Assembly: GCF_002906655.1 (NCBI RefSeq)
Contig: NZ_CP025795.1
Coordinates: forward strand, 310,001-374,000
Source of the DNA: Vibrio hyugaensis
GTDB taxonomy: Bacteria; Pseudomonadota; Gammaproteobacteria; Enterobacterales; Vibrionaceae
DNA: 64,000 nucleotides
Reading direction: 5' to 3'
This document shows positions 43,837-55,190 of the stretch, one piece after another. Each line of letters starts with the position of its first letter. Positions within the stretch are counted from its first letter, which is position 1. Position numbers and translations under genes: made by a program. The notes beneath the pieces are model-generated. The model did not search any database. It had not been told where the DNA came from and saw nothing but the letters and a program-made list of their open reading frames with translations.

Positions 43837-44115
43837 TTCTCAAGTACTAAGTCATGTTGATGGCACTGAGTATACAAACATTGATGTCAAAAAAGTATGA
43901 AATAGTGTTTCGGAAAATATCGAAATGATTGCTTATTAGAGAAACACAAACCCTATGGCCAGTTTCTACAAATAAAAACAGAGCGATAAACGAGATTTGG
44001 CAGCGTGAAGAGGGGGAGATATAAATAGCTCAACACTGTCTAAATTAACCCAATTAAACAATAAATCTCGTGAATCTGGCTAATTGATGATTTATTTATC
44101 ACTTATGTGACTAGA

Positions 44116-44161
44116 TTGCGTCTTGCAACTGCGTTTTGCGTTTTGGTTTTGCATATTGCAA
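44116..44161 (+). promoter_or_regulatory. Two LuxO-binding sites upstream of the qrr gene
   Basis: TTGCATATTGCAA (44149-44161) matches the LuxO consensus TTGCA-N3-TGCAA exactly. TTGCGTCTTGCAA (44116-44128) matches with one change. They lie about 70 and 105 bases before the sigma-54 element, normal for enhancer sites. Confidence 0.85.
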
Positions 44162-44223
44162 TTTTGCCCGCTCTGGTCTGATCTGATATGAGATCTTGTG
44201 CCCAAAAATAAAGCTTTTCAAAT

Positions 44224-44239
44224 TGGCATGATTAATGCA
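44224..44239 (+). promoter_or_regulatory. Sigma-54 promoter of the qrr gene
   Basis: TTGGCATGATTAATGCA carries the -24 GG and -12 GC elements at the correct spacing, placing the start of transcription at about 44251. Confidence 0.85.
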
Positions 44240-44250
44240 TAATTCTTTTC

Positions 44251-44358
44251 GACCCTTCTTAAGCCGAGGGTCACCTAGCCAACTGACGTTGTTAGTGAAT
44301 ACACATTGTTCACATCATACATAAGCCAATCGCCTTAATTGCGGTTGGCTATTTTTTT
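44251..44358 (+). ncRNA. qrr: Qrr quorum-regulatory small RNA
   Basis: About 108 nt. The 5' hairpin GACCCTTCTTAAGCCGAGGGTC is followed by the near-invariant Qrr target-pairing core (CACCTAGCCAACTGACGTTG, continuing TTAGTGAA). A strong terminator AGCCAATCGC/GCGGTTGGCT ends in seven T. At low cell density phosphorylated LuxO with sigma-54 drives transcription, and the RNA pairs through Hfq with luxR/hapR, aphA and luxO family mRNAs. The copy number (Qrr1-5) was not assigned. It lies between the DUF368 gene and malT. Confidence 0.95.
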
Positions 44359-44479
44359 GTCTGTCATATACTCAAGTAACCTTGAGATGCTTGGTTCTGC
44401 GAAAGTGACTCGGGTATATATGTACAACGTTTCCTACGTGCTTTGCAATTTGCACTTTTCAACGATTAATGAGCAATAA

Positions 44480-44508
44480 AAAAGGGCTGACGCATAACGC
44501 CAACCCTA
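44480..44508 (-). terminator. Terminator after malT
   Basis: Imperfect stem AGGGTTGGCG/GCGTCAGCCCT with a run of T on the minus strand. Confidence 0.7.
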
Positions 44509-44536
44509 GTATCTAGCACTAATTTATTCAGTCCGA

Positions 44537-47245
44537 TCAGTAACCCATCAACTGCAACAGATTTTCCGCTGTTACGATGGCTTCCTTACGGTTAGCAATG
44601 TTGAGTTTTTGGTACAAGTTACGAATGTGAGTCTTAATCGTTGTGCCTGCGACATCCAACTCTTGCGCGATTTGTTCGTTGCTAAAGCCCGAGTAGATTA
44701 GACCAAGTACTTGCCATTCGCGTTGAGTCAGTGGACTTGTACGAACCAGTTCCGGTACGTTCGGGTGATTCACCAATTTCTCGATAAAGTCTTCGTCGAA
44801 GTGAATCGAGCGGCTGCGTTGATTCGAGGAAATGTCTTTCATCAATTGCTGTGCGCGGTGGCGTTCTAGATCGCCCAGTTCATGACGCAAGCTTAGCTTC
44901 TCTAACAAACCTCCAATGGTGGCACCATCAGTAAGGAAGTTACCTACCATGCCAGTTTGGTTCGTCATGACTAGGGCTTCTTTCAATAGCGCTTTCGCTT
45001 GGTCTTCGTCTTTTTGGCGTGCTGCCAAGATAGCCTCTACAACCAAGTTGCGGTTTGTATCCGTCACCAAATTTGTACGGCTAGCTTCGCTTTGCAAAAA
45101 GTTCAGTGCCTCACGCGCTTCATCATATTGGCCGAGGTTGATATGAGCGCGAGCAATGTTACGCCATTGCAGTTGTTGGAAGTGATTACATGCGGATTCA
45201 GGGCGAACGGCAGTATTTAACCATTCTTGAATCGCTTCTGTGTTACCGCGCGCTTGCCAGAACAAAATCAGAGAAAGTGAGGCGTTTGCGGTCCAATCTA
45301 CGTGGTAAGTAGATTGTTTCATCAAGTGTTGGATGTGCTCAATGAATTTTCCTGCTTTATCGAGTTCACCACGGCCAATTGCAATACGTGCCAGCATTGA
45401 GTAGCTATGTAAGTGCTTGCTTGGTGAGTGATTTTCCAGAATTTGCAGACCTTTGTACGCACACTCTTCTGCTTCATCCAGACGGTTCCAACACCACAAT
45501 ACTTGAGCGCGAATACGCAGCAAGAATTCATGAAGGGGTACGTGCTGAAGCTGCTGGTCTTCGATCAGACGGAAGCCTGAGTCTTGCAGTTCAAATGCTG
45601 CTTGAACGTAACCTTGCGCAATCATAATTTCGCTTTGCTGCAGGATTGCCCACAACGCTTGGTGGTAAACCTGATACTGGCGAGCCAGCTTTTCGGTTTG
45701 TTGCATCATTGGCAATGCACGATCGAGCTTACCCAATACGTGGTTAACTTCACCGACGACCGATGTCGCCACGATGCGACTGCGGTACACGGTAGGGTCA
45801 AGTTGACTCAATGCCAGTTCGGCTAGTTCCAATGCACGCTCTGGTTGGTTACTGTTGATCGCAACTTGAGCGAGCAGGGCGTGAGCTTGGCCTTGGTAGC
45901 CAGAATCCAACTCGATATTTCGCTTAGTGTGTTCTTCTTCGGCTTCTGCCAACAACTCGCCCACTTGATTGTAACGGTGTTGGCTTTGCGCCAACCATGC
46001 TCGTAGCATCGACAGTTTTGGATGGCTGAAGAGTAACTCTTTATCCAGTTTGTTGATCGCCGATTCTAAGGTGGTTAACTCACCTTGGTTAAACATCTTC
46101 CAACCAAATTCATTTAAGATTTCGACGATCAAGTCGGTATCATGAGATTTCTGCGCATGATGAATGGCTTGATGCGGTGCTTTCTGGTTCAACCAAGCAA
46201 CGGCGGCATTACGATGTAGGTCTTTTTCTTGTTGTGGAATTCGAGCAAGACGTTCATGAGAAAGGAATTCGCCAAATAAATTGTGGAAGCGGAACCAGTT
46301 TTGCTCACCTTCCAGCGGATAGATGAACAGGCCATAACGGTTCAGAGATTCAATCATACCTAGCGCGTCTTCACGCTGTGTGAGTGCGAAAACTAACTCA
46401 TCATTGAAATGGTCCAGCACCGACACTTGCATTAAGAAGTGGCGTGTTTCGTGATCAAGCAAATCAAACACTTCCTCGACGAGGTAATCCCATAGGTGCG
46501 CATGATTAAACTGGGAAACCGACTCGACGGTTTGTGCCAGTGTGCGGTTTTGATGTTGTGCTTGCAGCGCGATCAATTGCAACGCGGATGGCCAACCTTC
46601 CACATAAGTACGTAGATTGTTTGCCATATCTTCATCAATGCCATCGGCAATACGTTGGTTGAAGAAACGTGTGGTTTCCTCTGTATCGAATGCCAACATT
46701 TCGTTGCCAATTTCGATCATTAAATCGCGTACGCGTAAGTTAGCCGTACCTAAAGGTGGTGCCGCACGGCTTGTCACAACCACGGTTAGGTTGTCTGGCA
46801 TGTGCTTTAAGAAGAAGCGCATGGACTCATGAATTTCGTCGTTGGTGATCAAATGGTAATCGTCCAAAACGACGTAACACTCATGCTGAAAATCTGCCAT
46901 CTCAGCGAAAACTTCGCTGAATAGAGAACGCAAAGACGAAAATTGACGTTTCTCAGCCAGTTTTTGAGCATTAGAGCAGTTGTAGTTGGTGGCTTTATTT
47001 AAGGCTTGCAGTAGATAGTTAACGAAGCGGAAACCATCGTTATCACTGTCATCAATGCTGTACCAGCCAACATTTGGTTTGTCTGACAGCCATTGTGCTG
47101 CCATGGTGGTTTTCCCGTAACCAGCAGGCGAGCGGAATAATACTAATTTGTAGTAAGGCGCTTGTTGTAGTAAGTCCAATACTCGCGGACGGACGATCGC
47201 GTTATGCAAACGACCTGGACGAGTAAGTTTAGATGGAATCCACAT
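44537..47245 (-). CDS. malT: Transcriptional activator MalT
   Basis: ATP- and maltotriose-dependent activator of the maltose regulon. 902 aa from the ATG at 47245 (AAGGA upstream), the same length as E. coli MalT; the frame to 47302 is an extension. STAND ATPase with Walker [10 protein letters not shown] (residues 39-47) and the conserved VVLDDYHL and VTSRAAPPL segments, then TPR-like sensor repeats. The C-terminal LuxR-type helix-turn-helix is [25 protein letters not shown], then [15 protein letters not shown]. It should act on the boxes at lamB, pulA and malP in this window. It is divergent from malP. Confidence 0.95.
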   Translation of the reverse strand: MWIPSKLTRPGRLHNAIVRPRVLDLLQQAPYYKLVLFRSPAGYGKTTMAAQWLSDKPNVGWYSIDDSDNDGFRFVNYLLQALNKATNYNCSNAQKLAEKRQFSSLRSLFSEVFAEMADFQHECYVVLDDYHLITNDEIHESMRFFLKHMPDNLTVVVTSRAAPPLGTANLRVRDLMIEIGNEMLAFDTEETTRFFNQRIADGIDEDMANNLRTYVEGWPSALQLIALQAQHQNRTLAQTVESVSQFNHAHLWDYLVEEVFDLLDHETRHFLMQVSVLDHFNDELVFALTQREDALGMIESLNRYGLFIYPLEGEQNWFRFHNLFGEFLSHERLARIPQQEKDLHRNAAVAWLNQKAPHQAIHHAQKSHDTDLIVEILNEFGWKMFNQGELTTLESAINKLDKELLFSHPKLSMLRAWLAQSQHRYNQVGELLAEAEEEHTKRNIELDSGYQGQAHALLAQVAINSNQPERALELAELALSQLDPTVYRSRIVATSVVGEVNHVLGKLDRALPMMQQTEKLARQYQVYHQALWAILQQSEIMIAQGYVQAAFELQDSGFRLIEDQQLQHVPLHEFLLRIRAQVLWCWNRLDEAEECAYKGLQILENHSPSKHLHSYSMLARIAIGRGELDKAGKFIEHIQHLMKQSTYHVDWTANASLSLILFWQARGNTEAIQEWLNTAVRPESACNHFQQLQWRNIARAHINLGQYDEAREALNFLQSEASRTNLVTDTNRNLVVEAILAARQKDEDQAKALLKEALVMTNQTGMVGNFLTDGATIGGLLEKLSLRHELGDLERHRAQQLMKDISSNQRSRSIHFDEDFIEKLVNHPNVPELVRTSPLTQREWQVLGLIYSGFSNEQIAQELDVAGTTIKTHIRNLYQKLNIANRKEAIVTAENLLQLMGY

Positions 47246-47440
47246 TATTGATTCTGTCCTTGTTTTTTGAGCTAGCGAAACTAGAAAACTGACCCACACC
47301 ACTAAAAATTTTAGTTTGTATGAAAAGTGTACAGGCTTGTGAGTCGTTTGGGATGGTACGACATCAGAAATGCCTCTTACTTTGATCCACTTCCTAATTC
47401 TCGAGAGTTGATGAAAATGCCGTCAACTACGCCCTGTATT

Positions 47441-47680
47441 TGTGATTCTGGTCACTTAAACGTCGCTGGTATTGATTTCATGTAGTTTGAGTTGCACATC
47501 TATTACGAAAAAATTATCGATGTTAAAAGGCGTAATGTGATCGATTAGACAGTTTTTACATTGGAGTAAGAAGGGGTCATAAAAACCGTCATGAACAAAT
47601 TTTAATCTTTCTCAAGATTGGTTGTGATCCGAATCACTAAGAACAGGGCGAGAGACAGCTGTGTTGCGATTTGGATCACT
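47441..47680. promoter_or_regulatory. Three CRP-like sites between malT and malP
   Basis: TGTGATTCTGGTCACT (47441-47456), TGTGATCCGAATCACT (47623-47638) and TGCGATTTGGATCACT (47665-47680) each fit TGTGA-N6-TCACA with one or two changes. The first is nearer malT and the others nearer malP, so catabolite control of both directions is likely. Confidence 0.7.
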
Positions 47681-47713
47681 AACTTTTCAATGGTACCCCC
47701 TCTACGCCCTACC

Positions 47714-47748
47714 CCCTCCTCCCACGAAGGAGGAGAAACAGGAGGATG
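47714..47748 (+). promoter_or_regulatory. MalT-box cluster of the malPQ promoter
   Basis: CCTCCTCCC (47715-47722), GGAGGAGA (47729-47736) and GGAGGATG (47741-47748). The first reads TCCTCC on the coding strand, the other two are inverted. The malP start is about 65-100 bases downstream. Confidence 0.7.
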
Positions 47749-47814
47749 TTTATTCACAGAGGGAAATGCAGGATGTATGGCAGATGAATTACTAAATGAC
47801 GTGAGAATTTCTTA

Positions 47815-50268
47815 ATGAAACCAACTCAACAAAAACAATTTGACAAGAAGTCGTTCCAAGAGAGTGTGAAGAAGCATCTATCTGTAACTTATGCACACAC
47901 GATTGAAAATGCAGACAGCCGTGCATGGTACCTCGCAATGGGTCGCGCACTGGCAGAATTCACGACTTGTGACTTGCTTGCTACAGAAGAAGATCCTCGC
48001 ATCAAGAATGCGAAAAGCGTTAACTACCTTTCTCTAGAATTTTTAATCGGTCGTTTGACGGGTAACAACCTAATCAGCATGGGTCTTTACGAAGAGATCA
48101 CTGAAGCAATGGCTGAACTAGGTCACAACTTAACTGACCTTCTAGAAGAAGAACGCGACCCATCATTGGGTAACGGTGGTCTAGGTCGTCTAGCGGCATG
48201 TTTCATGGATTCATGTGCGGCGCAAGAATTCCCCACTGTAGGTTACGGCCTGCACTACGAATACGGTCTATTTAAGCAGTCGTTCAAAGACGGCCGTCAA
48301 CAAGAAGCACCAGACGCATGGCGCGGTGTAGAAGGTTACCCTTGGGAAGTGGCTCGTCCAGAGCTTGCGCAAGAAATCGGTTTCTACGGTCACGTTGAAG
48401 TGGTAAACGAGAACGGTAAAGAAGTTCGTAAATGGGTTCCTGGCATGTCTGTAAAAGCAATGCCTTGGGATCTACCTATCGTCGGTTACGAATCAGACAC
48501 GGTTTACCCTCTACGTCTTTGGGAATGTCAGGCTATCGCACCATTCTCACTAGCAAGCTTTAACAACGGTGATTACTTCGAAGCTCAGCACGCGCTGATC
48601 GATGCAGGTAACATCACTAAAGTGCTTTACCCGAACGATAACCACGAGAAAGGTAAAACACTGCGTCTAATGCAACAGTACTTCCACTCAGCAGCGTCTG
48701 TACGCGACATCCTACGTCGCCACGAAGCTGCAGGCTACTCGCTAGCGGATCTACCGAAGCAAGAGACTATCCAGCTTAACGATACGCACCCAACAATTGC
48801 TATCCCTGAGTTAATGCGCATTCTAATGGATGAAAAAGGTCTTACTTGGGAAGCTGCTTGGGAAATCAGTTCTAAGACATTTGCGTACACCAACCATACG
48901 CTACTTCCAGAAGCACTAGAGACATGGCCAGAGTCGCTAATCCAGCGTCTACTTCCACGTCACATGGAAATCATTTTTGAAATCAACCACCGTTTCCTAC
49001 AAGAAGTACGTAAGATGTGGCCTGGTGACGGTGAGAAGCAAGCGAAGCTTTCTATCATCCAAGAAGGTTTCAACCGCATGGTTCGCATGGCAAACCTATG
49101 TGTCATCGGTTCTTACGCGGTAAACGGCGTAGCAGCACTTCACTCGGAATTGGTTAAGAAAGACCTATTCCCAGAGTTCCACGAGATGTACCCAACTCGC
49201 TTACACAACGTAACGAACGGTATCACTCCACGTCGTTGGTTGAAGTTCTGTAACCCAGGTCTATCTAAGCTAATCACTGAGAAAGTGGGTCCAGAATGGC
49301 CTGCGAAACTAGAGCAGTTAGAAGGTATTGCTAAATACGCAACAGACGCGAAATTCCAAAAAGAATTCATGGCTGTTAAGAAAGAAAACAAACAGCGTCT
49401 TGCTGATTGGGTTCTAGATAACATGGGTATCGAGTTAGATACTAACGCTATCTTCGACGTTCAAATCAAGCGTCTACACGAGTACAAGCGTCAGCACCTA
49501 GATCTGCTACACATTCTGTCTCTATACCACCGTATCCTGAACGAACCAGGTTTCGAGTGTGAGCCACGTGTATGTTTCTTCGCAGCAAAAGCAGCACCGG
49601 GTTACCACCTAGCGAAAGAAATTATGTTCGCAGTGAACAAGGTCGCAGAGAAGATCAACAACGATCCACGCATCGGTAACAAACTGAAAGTGGTATTCAT
49701 CCCTGACTACCGCGTGAGCATGGCTGAGATCATCATCCCTGCGGCAGACGTTTCACAACAAATCTCGCTAGCGGGTAAAGAAGCATCTGGTACAGGTAAC
49801 ATGAAGATGGCTCTTAACGGTGCCCTAACTATCGGTACGATGGATGGTGCTAACGTTGAGATTCGTGAGGAAGTGGGCGACGAGAACATCTACATCTTCG
49901 GTCTTGATGTTGAGGGCGTGAAAGCGGTGAAAGCAGCTGGCTACAACCCTTACGATTACTACAATGCTGACCACTTACTGAAAGCGTCTCTAGACCTACT
50001 AACAGGCGAAGAGTTTACGCCAGGTCAACCAGGTCTACTGCGCGCGACATTCGATAGCCTATTAGATGGCGGTGACCCATACCTATGTCTTGCTGACTTT
50101 GCATCTTACGTGAAAGCGCATGAAGACATGGGCAAACAATACAAAGACCAAGCGGGTTGGGCTAAGAAAGCCATTCTTAACACCGCCCTAGTTGGTAAGT
50201 TCACATCAGACCGCTCGATTCGCGACTACGTGAACAACATCTGGAAACTTGAGACGGTGAAACGTTAA
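47815..50268 (+). CDS. malP: Maltodextrin phosphorylase MalP
   Basis: Phosphorolyses alpha-1,4-maltodextrins to glucose-1-phosphate in the cytoplasm. 817 aa. Family motifs are NYLSLEFLIGRLTGNNL near the N-terminus, NDTHPTIAIPELMR, HNVTNGITPRRWL, and the PLP-binding EASGTGNMKMALNGALTIG (Lys near 663). It lacks a long N-terminal regulatory extension, as in bacterial phosphorylases. Codons are strongly optimised. It is first in malPQ, activated by the MalT boxes upstream. Confidence 0.95.
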   Translation: MKPTQQKQFDKKSFQESVKKHLSVTYAHTIENADSRAWYLAMGRALAEFTTCDLLATEEDPRIKNAKSVNYLSLEFLIGRLTGNNLISMGLYEEITEAMAELGHNLTDLLEEERDPSLGNGGLGRLAACFMDSCAAQEFPTVGYGLHYEYGLFKQSFKDGRQQEAPDAWRGVEGYPWEVARPELAQEIGFYGHVEVVNENGKEVRKWVPGMSVKAMPWDLPIVGYESDTVYPLRLWECQAIAPFSLASFNNGDYFEAQHALIDAGNITKVLYPNDNHEKGKTLRLMQQYFHSAASVRDILRRHEAAGYSLADLPKQETIQLNDTHPTIAIPELMRILMDEKGLTWEAAWEISSKTFAYTNHTLLPEALETWPESLIQRLLPRHMEIIFEINHRFLQEVRKMWPGDGEKQAKLSIIQEGFNRMVRMANLCVIGSYAVNGVAALHSELVKKDLFPEFHEMYPTRLHNVTNGITPRRWLKFCNPGLSKLITEKVGPEWPAKLEQLEGIAKYATDAKFQKEFMAVKKENKQRLADWVLDNMGIELDTNAIFDVQIKRLHEYKRQHLDLLHILSLYHRILNEPGFECEPRVCFFAAKAAPGYHLAKEIMFAVNKVAEKINNDPRIGNKLKVVFIPDYRVSMAEIIIPAADVSQQISLAGKEASGTGNMKMALNGALTIGTMDGANVEIREEVGDENIYIFGLDVEGVKAVKAAGYNPYDYYNADHLLKASLDLLTGEEFTPGQPGLLRATFDSLLDGGDPYLCLADFASYVKAHEDMGKQYKDQAGWAKKAILNTALVGKFTSDRSIRDYVNNIWKLETVKR

Positions 50269-50285
50269 TAGTGATACCCAGTTAA

Positions 50286-50320
50286 GACCAAGGTAGCCGA
50301 GTGCTACCTTTGGTCATTTT
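50286..50320 (+). promoter_or_regulatory. Hairpin between malP and malQ
   Basis: Stem GACCAAGGTAGC with GCTACCTTTGGTC (one bulge), 5-base loop, weak T tail. Possibly a partial terminator or mRNA stabiliser. Confidence 0.55.
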
Positions 50321-50388
50321 CAAAGATAAGTTATTGATAACAATAAAACCCTACATGGAAGGTGTTGGTATTACCTTCGGAGAAAGCG

Positions 50389-52569
50389 ATGAAAGAACAA
50401 ACAGCATTAAAGAAAGTCGCAGACATGGCGCGATTAGCAGATAGCTACGTCAGCGCGTGGGGAGACGAGGCAAAAGTTTCAGAAGAGACATTGCGCCGCT
50501 TGCTCACTTCACTTGGCTACGATACTAGCAGCGATGAGAAGCTATTGGCTTCTGCTGAGAAAAAACATAAGAAAGACGTACTAGCCCCTGTTCTTGTTTT
50601 ACGCGACGGCGAACCAGTCGAAGTGGAACTAAACCTAGGTACGAGTGCTCGCGAGAGTGAATTTAGCTGGCGTTTAGAAACAGAACAAGGAGAGGTACTT
50701 GAAGGCTATCTTCAGTCGCAAATTGTTCGTGATGAACGAGCTGAGGGTGGCCCTCTAGTGTTTGCATTGCCAAAGAACTTGGCATGGGGCTACCACAAAC
50801 TGATCATCAGCCGTAAGCGTCGCAAAACGCCTTACGAAATGTCACTGATCATCACACCTAAAGCGTGTTTCAAACAAGAAGATCTAAACCAACACAAAAA
50901 GCTATGGGGCCCAAGCATCCAGCTTTACACACTGCGTACCCAGCATAACTGGGGTATCGGTGATTTTGGCGATCTAAAGCAACTGGTGAGTGACATCGCA
51001 TCCCGTGGCGGTGACTTCATTGGTTTGAACCCGATTCATTCATTGTTCCCTGCGAACCCAGAAGGTGCGAGCCCATACAGCCCGTCTTCTCGTCGTTGGC
51101 TGAACATCATGTACATCGACGTAAGCTCTGTACCTGAATTCGCGTTAAGTGCAGAAGCACAACAACGTGTTGGCAGCGCAGAGTTCCAACAACGTCTGCA
51201 AAAAGCGCGTGAATCACATTGGGTGAATTACACCGAAGTGTCTGAGCTGAAGATGAGCGTGTTACCGCTACTATTTAGTGAGTTCAAAGCTCGTCACTTA
51301 GACAAGAACACTGACCGTGCTCGTGCATTCCTAGAGTTTGTAGAGCTTGGCGGTGACAGCCTACTTCACCAAACGGCATTTGATGCTTTGCATGGTGAGT
51401 TACACGCGGAAGATTCAAGCGTGTGGGGTTGGCCTGTATTCCCTGAGAAATACCGTACATTTGACTCGGCGGCGACTCAGAAGTACATCAAAGACAATCA
51501 AGAGCGTGTTCACCTGTACATGTACCTACAGTGGATCGCTGACGATCAAATCAAAGAAGCTCAAGCACTTGCAGAAGAAAAAGGTATGACCGTTGGTCTT
51601 TACCGAGACCTCGCTGTAGGCGTTGCGGATTCAGGTAGTGAAACGTGGGCTGATGAAGGCAACCTAGTTCTAGATGCAAGTATCGGCGCGCCGCCAGATA
51701 TTCTTGGTCCTCTAGGTCAAAACTGGGGTCTACCACCGCTAAACCCACAAGTGCTAGAAGCAACTGGTTACGATGCGTACATCAAGCTATTACGTGCCAA
51801 CATGAAGCACTGTGGTGCACTGCGTATTGACCACGTTCTTGGTCTACTTCGTCTATGGTGGATTCCAAAAGGCGAAAAGGCGACTAAAGGTGCTTACCTT
51901 TACTACCCAGTTGAAGACATGCTGGCAATCCTAGCACTTGAATCTCACCGTCATCAGTGTTCAGTTATCGGTGAAGACTTGGGTACCGTGCCAGATGAAA
52001 TTGTCGATATCCTACGTGACGCAGGCGTTCACTCATACAAAGTGTTCTTCTTCGAAACATCAAAAGACGATGGCGGCTTCATTTCTCCGAAGCATTACGC
52101 TGAACAGTCGATGTCGGCATTGTGTACACACGACATGCCAACCCTCCGTGGTTTCTGGCATTGCGATGACTTAAAGATGGGGCGTGAGATTGGTCTTTAC
52201 CCAGACGAGCAACAATTAGAAGGTCTATTTGAGGATCGTTTGAAGTGTAAACAAGGCATCCTAGACAGCGTTCGTTGGCATGGTTACTTGCCAGAAGGTA
52301 TTGGCCATGATGCTCAATACGTTCCAATGGACACGTACTTGAGTGAAGCGCTTCAATTACACGTCGCTGCGGGTGATTCTGCATTACTGAGTGTTCAGCT
52401 TGAAGACTGGCTAGAGATGGATCAACCAGTCAACATTCCTGGCACCGTCAATGAGTACCCTAACTGGCGTCGTAAGTTGTCGATGAACCTTGATGAAATC
52501 TTTAGCCGCGAAGACGTAAACCGCATTTCGAAACGTCTCACTGAAGTGCGTGCGAAAGTAGGCAAATAA
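50389..52569 (+). CDS. malQ: 4-alpha-glucanotransferase MalQ (amylomaltase, GH77)
   Basis: Disproportionates maltose and maltodextrins, releasing glucose and longer chains for MalP. 726 aa from the ATG at 50389, which has GGAG six bases upstream (the ORF opens at 50362). GH77 motifs: SPYSPSSRRWLN, DLAVGVADSG, nucleophile in LRIDHVLGLLRLWW (near 480), acid/base Glu in VIGEDLGTVPDEI (near 528) and CTHDMPTLRGFW (near 581). Cytoplasmic, second gene of malPQ, closed by a terminator. Confidence 0.95.
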   Translation: MKEQTALKKVADMARLADSYVSAWGDEAKVSEETLRRLLTSLGYDTSSDEKLLASAEKKHKKDVLAPVLVLRDGEPVEVELNLGTSARESEFSWRLETEQGEVLEGYLQSQIVRDERAEGGPLVFALPKNLAWGYHKLIISRKRRKTPYEMSLIITPKACFKQEDLNQHKKLWGPSIQLYTLRTQHNWGIGDFGDLKQLVSDIASRGGDFIGLNPIHSLFPANPEGASPYSPSSRRWLNIMYIDVSSVPEFALSAEAQQRVGSAEFQQRLQKARESHWVNYTEVSELKMSVLPLLFSEFKARHLDKNTDRARAFLEFVELGGDSLLHQTAFDALHGELHAEDSSVWGWPVFPEKYRTFDSAATQKYIKDNQERVHLYMYLQWIADDQIKEAQALAEEKGMTVGLYRDLAVGVADSGSETWADEGNLVLDASIGAPPDILGPLGQNWGLPPLNPQVLEATGYDAYIKLLRANMKHCGALRIDHVLGLLRLWWIPKGEKATKGAYLYYPVEDMLAILALESHRHQCSVIGEDLGTVPDEIVDILRDAGVHSYKVFFFETSKDDGGFISPKHYAEQSMSALCTHDMPTLRGFWHCDDLKMGREIGLYPDEQQLEGLFEDRLKCKQGILDSVRWHGYLPEGIGHDAQYVPMDTYLSEALQLHVAAGDSALLSVQLEDWLEMDQPVNIPGTVNEYPNWRRKLSMNLDEIFSREDVNRISKRLTEVRAKVGK

Positions 52570-52680
52570 TGAGTATTGAGTGATGTAGAAAATCGTGAAT
52601 TTAATTGCGTAGAGGTACGAAAGTACAGCCTAGGTCACTCATTAAATCGGTACGATCCGTTAGGATGGAGTACCGTTATT

Positions 52681-52714
52681 ATGCCCGCAACAATAGCGGG
52701 CATTTTTGTTTTTT
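52681..52714 (+). terminator. Terminator after malQ
   Basis: Eight-base stem ATGCCCGC/GCGGGCAT with tail TTTTTGTTTTTT. Confidence 0.95.
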
Positions 52715-52840
52715 GATGCCATTTTATTCATTGAATGGATAAAGTGAGCGGTTTTATATTTTTGTGAATTCGCAACGTTTGGCTGAGGAAATCCGATATT
52801 CAAAAACCACTAGGAGAATATCGGTGCTAGGGAGAAAGAT

Positions 52841-55024
52841 TTGAAAACGAAGGTAAAGAAAAACCACAGACGCGCATACGAACTATTGGCTGAGGCGGCT
52901 TACTCAGACCCGTTTGCTACACTAGGTCCTTTTGCGAATGACGAAGAAGGTTCATTAAGAGTCTGGATGCCAGGTGCAGACAAAGTTGAACTGGTTGTCG
53001 AAGGCGAGCCACGTGTGGAATTAAAGCGCGATGGTGACAGCATTTTTGTCCTAGAAGAAGTGCGCGATTTGCACTTAACACACTACCAATTAGCGGTGAA
53101 TTGGGATGGTGTTGAACAGCTTGTCGATGACCCTTACCAATATCACAATATTTATCAAGAATACGAGCACCTGCACACGCCAAAAGACATGTACCACTTC
53201 ATGGGCTCACATTTCGTGACGATGGAGCGAGATGGTAAAAATATCTCGGGTGTTCGATTCCTTGTTTATGCACCTCATGCATCCGCCATTAGCCTAGTTG
53301 GCAGTTTCAACCAATGGGATGGCCGCCGTCATCCGATGCAACGCCTTGATTACGGCATTTGGGGCTTGTTCATTCCTGGTTTGGAAGAGGGCGTACAATA
53401 CAAATTTGAGCTCAAAGGACCAAATGGGGAAGGGCTTCCTCACAAACAAGACCCTTGGGGTTTCTTCTCAGAGCAATACCCGTCTTTCGCATCGATTACT
53501 TACGATCATAATCGTTACCAATGGCAAGATGCGAAATGGCAAAACCGTCCAGTGACGCAGAAACGTGATGAAGCGTTGTCTTTCTACGAACTGCATGCGG
53601 GTTCTTGGAAACGCAACGAAGAGGGCGACTTCCTAAACTACCGTGAATTAGCCGCTGAGCTAGTTCCTTACCTTGTAGACATGGGCTACACCCACGTTGA
53701 ACTCATGCCGGTGTCTGAACACCCGTTCTTTGGTTCTTGGGGTTATCAGCCAGTTGGCCTATTTGCCCCAACCAGTCGTTACGGCTCACCTGACGATTTC
53801 AAATTCTTCGTCGATGCGTGTCACCAAGCTGGCTTGGGCGTGGTACTGGATTGGGTACCTGCTCACTTCCCGTCGGACGATCATGGCTTAGCGAACTTCG
53901 ACGGTACGCCACTGTTCCACGATCCAGATCCTCGTCGTGGTTGGCACCAAGATTGGAACTCATACATTTACGATTTAGGTCGTGAACATGTACGTCGCTT
54001 CCTTGTGTCTAACGCACTGTACTGGTTCGAGCAATTCCATATTGATGGTATTCGTGTTGATGCTGTCGCTTCAATGCTCTACCTAGACTACTCACGCAGC
54101 CACGATCAGTGGATCCCGAACGTCGACGGTGGTAATGAGAACTACGATGCGATCGCAACCTTGAAGTGGATGAACGAAGAGGTGTACAAGCACTTCCCGA
54201 ATGCGATGACGATTGCAGAAGAATCGACCGCATTCCCGGGTGTGTCTGCTCCGACGTATATGGGCGGTTTAGGCTTTGGCTTTAAGTGGAACATGGGCTG
54301 GATGCACGACAGTCTATCGTACATTCAAGAAGACCCTATTCACCGCAAATACCACCACAATACCATCACATTCCCGCTTGTTTATGCACATAGTGAGAAC
54401 TACGTATTGTCGCTATCTCATGATGAAGTGGTGTACGGCAAAGGTTCTATTCACAACAAGATGCCGGGTGATGAGTGGCAGCAAACTGCAAACCTACGTG
54501 CGTACTACGGCTACATGTATGCGCAGCCAGGTAAGAAACTCAACTTCATGGGCGCTGAGTTAGGCCAGACGGCTGAATGGAACCACGACGATCAGTTGCA
54601 ATGGTTCTTACTTGAGTTTGGTCGCCACCAAGGTGTACAAGCGCTGATTCGTGACTTAAACCACTTATACCGAAACGAAGCGGCGATGCACGACCAAGAT
54701 TGCGTGCCTGCTGGCTTTGAATGGCGTCTGCAAGATGAAGCTGATTCCAGCATTTTGGCGCATGAGCGTATTAGTCAAAAAGGCGAGCGTGTATTGGTGA
54801 TCAGTAACTTCACACCAGTGCCGCATGAGCGTTTCCGTTTAGGTGTTCCAATGGAAGGCAAATACGAGCTTCTGTTGAATACTGACGACGAGAAATACGA
54901 CGGCAGCGGTTTTGAAGTACTAAGCAGCTTAGAAACAGAAGAAGTAGAGAGCGAATCGTTACCTCAGTCTCTTGAGCTGCGTTTACCGCCACTGTCAACC
55001 GTATTCTACAAACTGACAAAGTAA
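52841..55024 (+). CDS. glgB: 1,4-alpha-glucan branching enzyme GlgB
   Basis: Introduces alpha-1,6 branches in glycogen. 727 aa, starting at TTG 52841 with GGGAG about six bases upstream. It has an N-terminal GlgB domain (DPFATLGPF), a CBM48 domain ([20 protein letters not shown]), a GH13 barrel with nucleophile in [12 protein letters not shown] (Asp407), acid/base Glu in [11 protein letters not shown] (Glu460) and [12 protein letters not shown], and an all-beta C-terminal domain. It follows malPQ but after a strong terminator, so it has its own promoter in 52715-52829. Confidence 0.95.
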   Translation: MKTKVKKNHRRAYELLAEAAYSDPFATLGPFANDEEGSLRVWMPGADKVELVVEGEPRVELKRDGDSIFVLEEVRDLHLTHYQLAVNWDGVEQLVDDPYQYHNIYQEYEHLHTPKDMYHFMGSHFVTMERDGKNISGVRFLVYAPHASAISLVGSFNQWDGRRHPMQRLDYGIWGLFIPGLEEGVQYKFELKGPNGEGLPHKQDPWGFFSEQYPSFASITYDHNRYQWQDAKWQNRPVTQKRDEALSFYELHAGSWKRNEEGDFLNYRELAAELVPYLVDMGYTHVELMPVSEHPFFGSWGYQPVGLFAPTSRYGSPDDFKFFVDACHQAGLGVVLDWVPAHFPSDDHGLANFDGTPLFHDPDPRRGWHQDWNSYIYDLGREHVRRFLVSNALYWFEQFHIDGIRVDAVASMLYLDYSRSHDQWIPNVDGGNENYDAIATLKWMNEEVYKHFPNAMTIAEESTAFPGVSAPTYMGGLGFGFKWNMGWMHDSLSYIQEDPIHRKYHHNTITFPLVYAHSENYVLSLSHDEVVYGKGSIHNKMPGDEWQQTANLRAYYGYMYAQPGKKLNFMGAELGQTAEWNHDDQLQWFLLEFGRHQGVQALIRDLNHLYRNEAAMHDQDCVPAGFEWRLQDEADSSILAHERISQKGERVLVISNFTPVPHERFRLGVPMEGKYELLLNTDDEKYDGSGFEVLSSLETEEVESESLPQSLELRLPPLSTVFYKLTK

Positions 55025-55073
55025 GTTGAGTTCGCAAAACAAACGTAACTAGCCAAAACACACAATCAATACC

Positions 55074-55107
55074 AAGCCCGCTTTACAATGTAAATCGGGC
55101 TTTTTTT
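55074..55107 (+). terminator. Terminator after glgB
   Basis: AAGCCCG/CGGGCTT stem extended by CTTTAC/GTAAAT, then seven T. Confidence 0.9.
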
Positions 55108-55190
55108 GACCAAGTTTTCACTAACGATAAACAGACTGCATACTCTATACTTGCATCATATTGTTTTATGAAATCAAGCTAGGTCGGACT

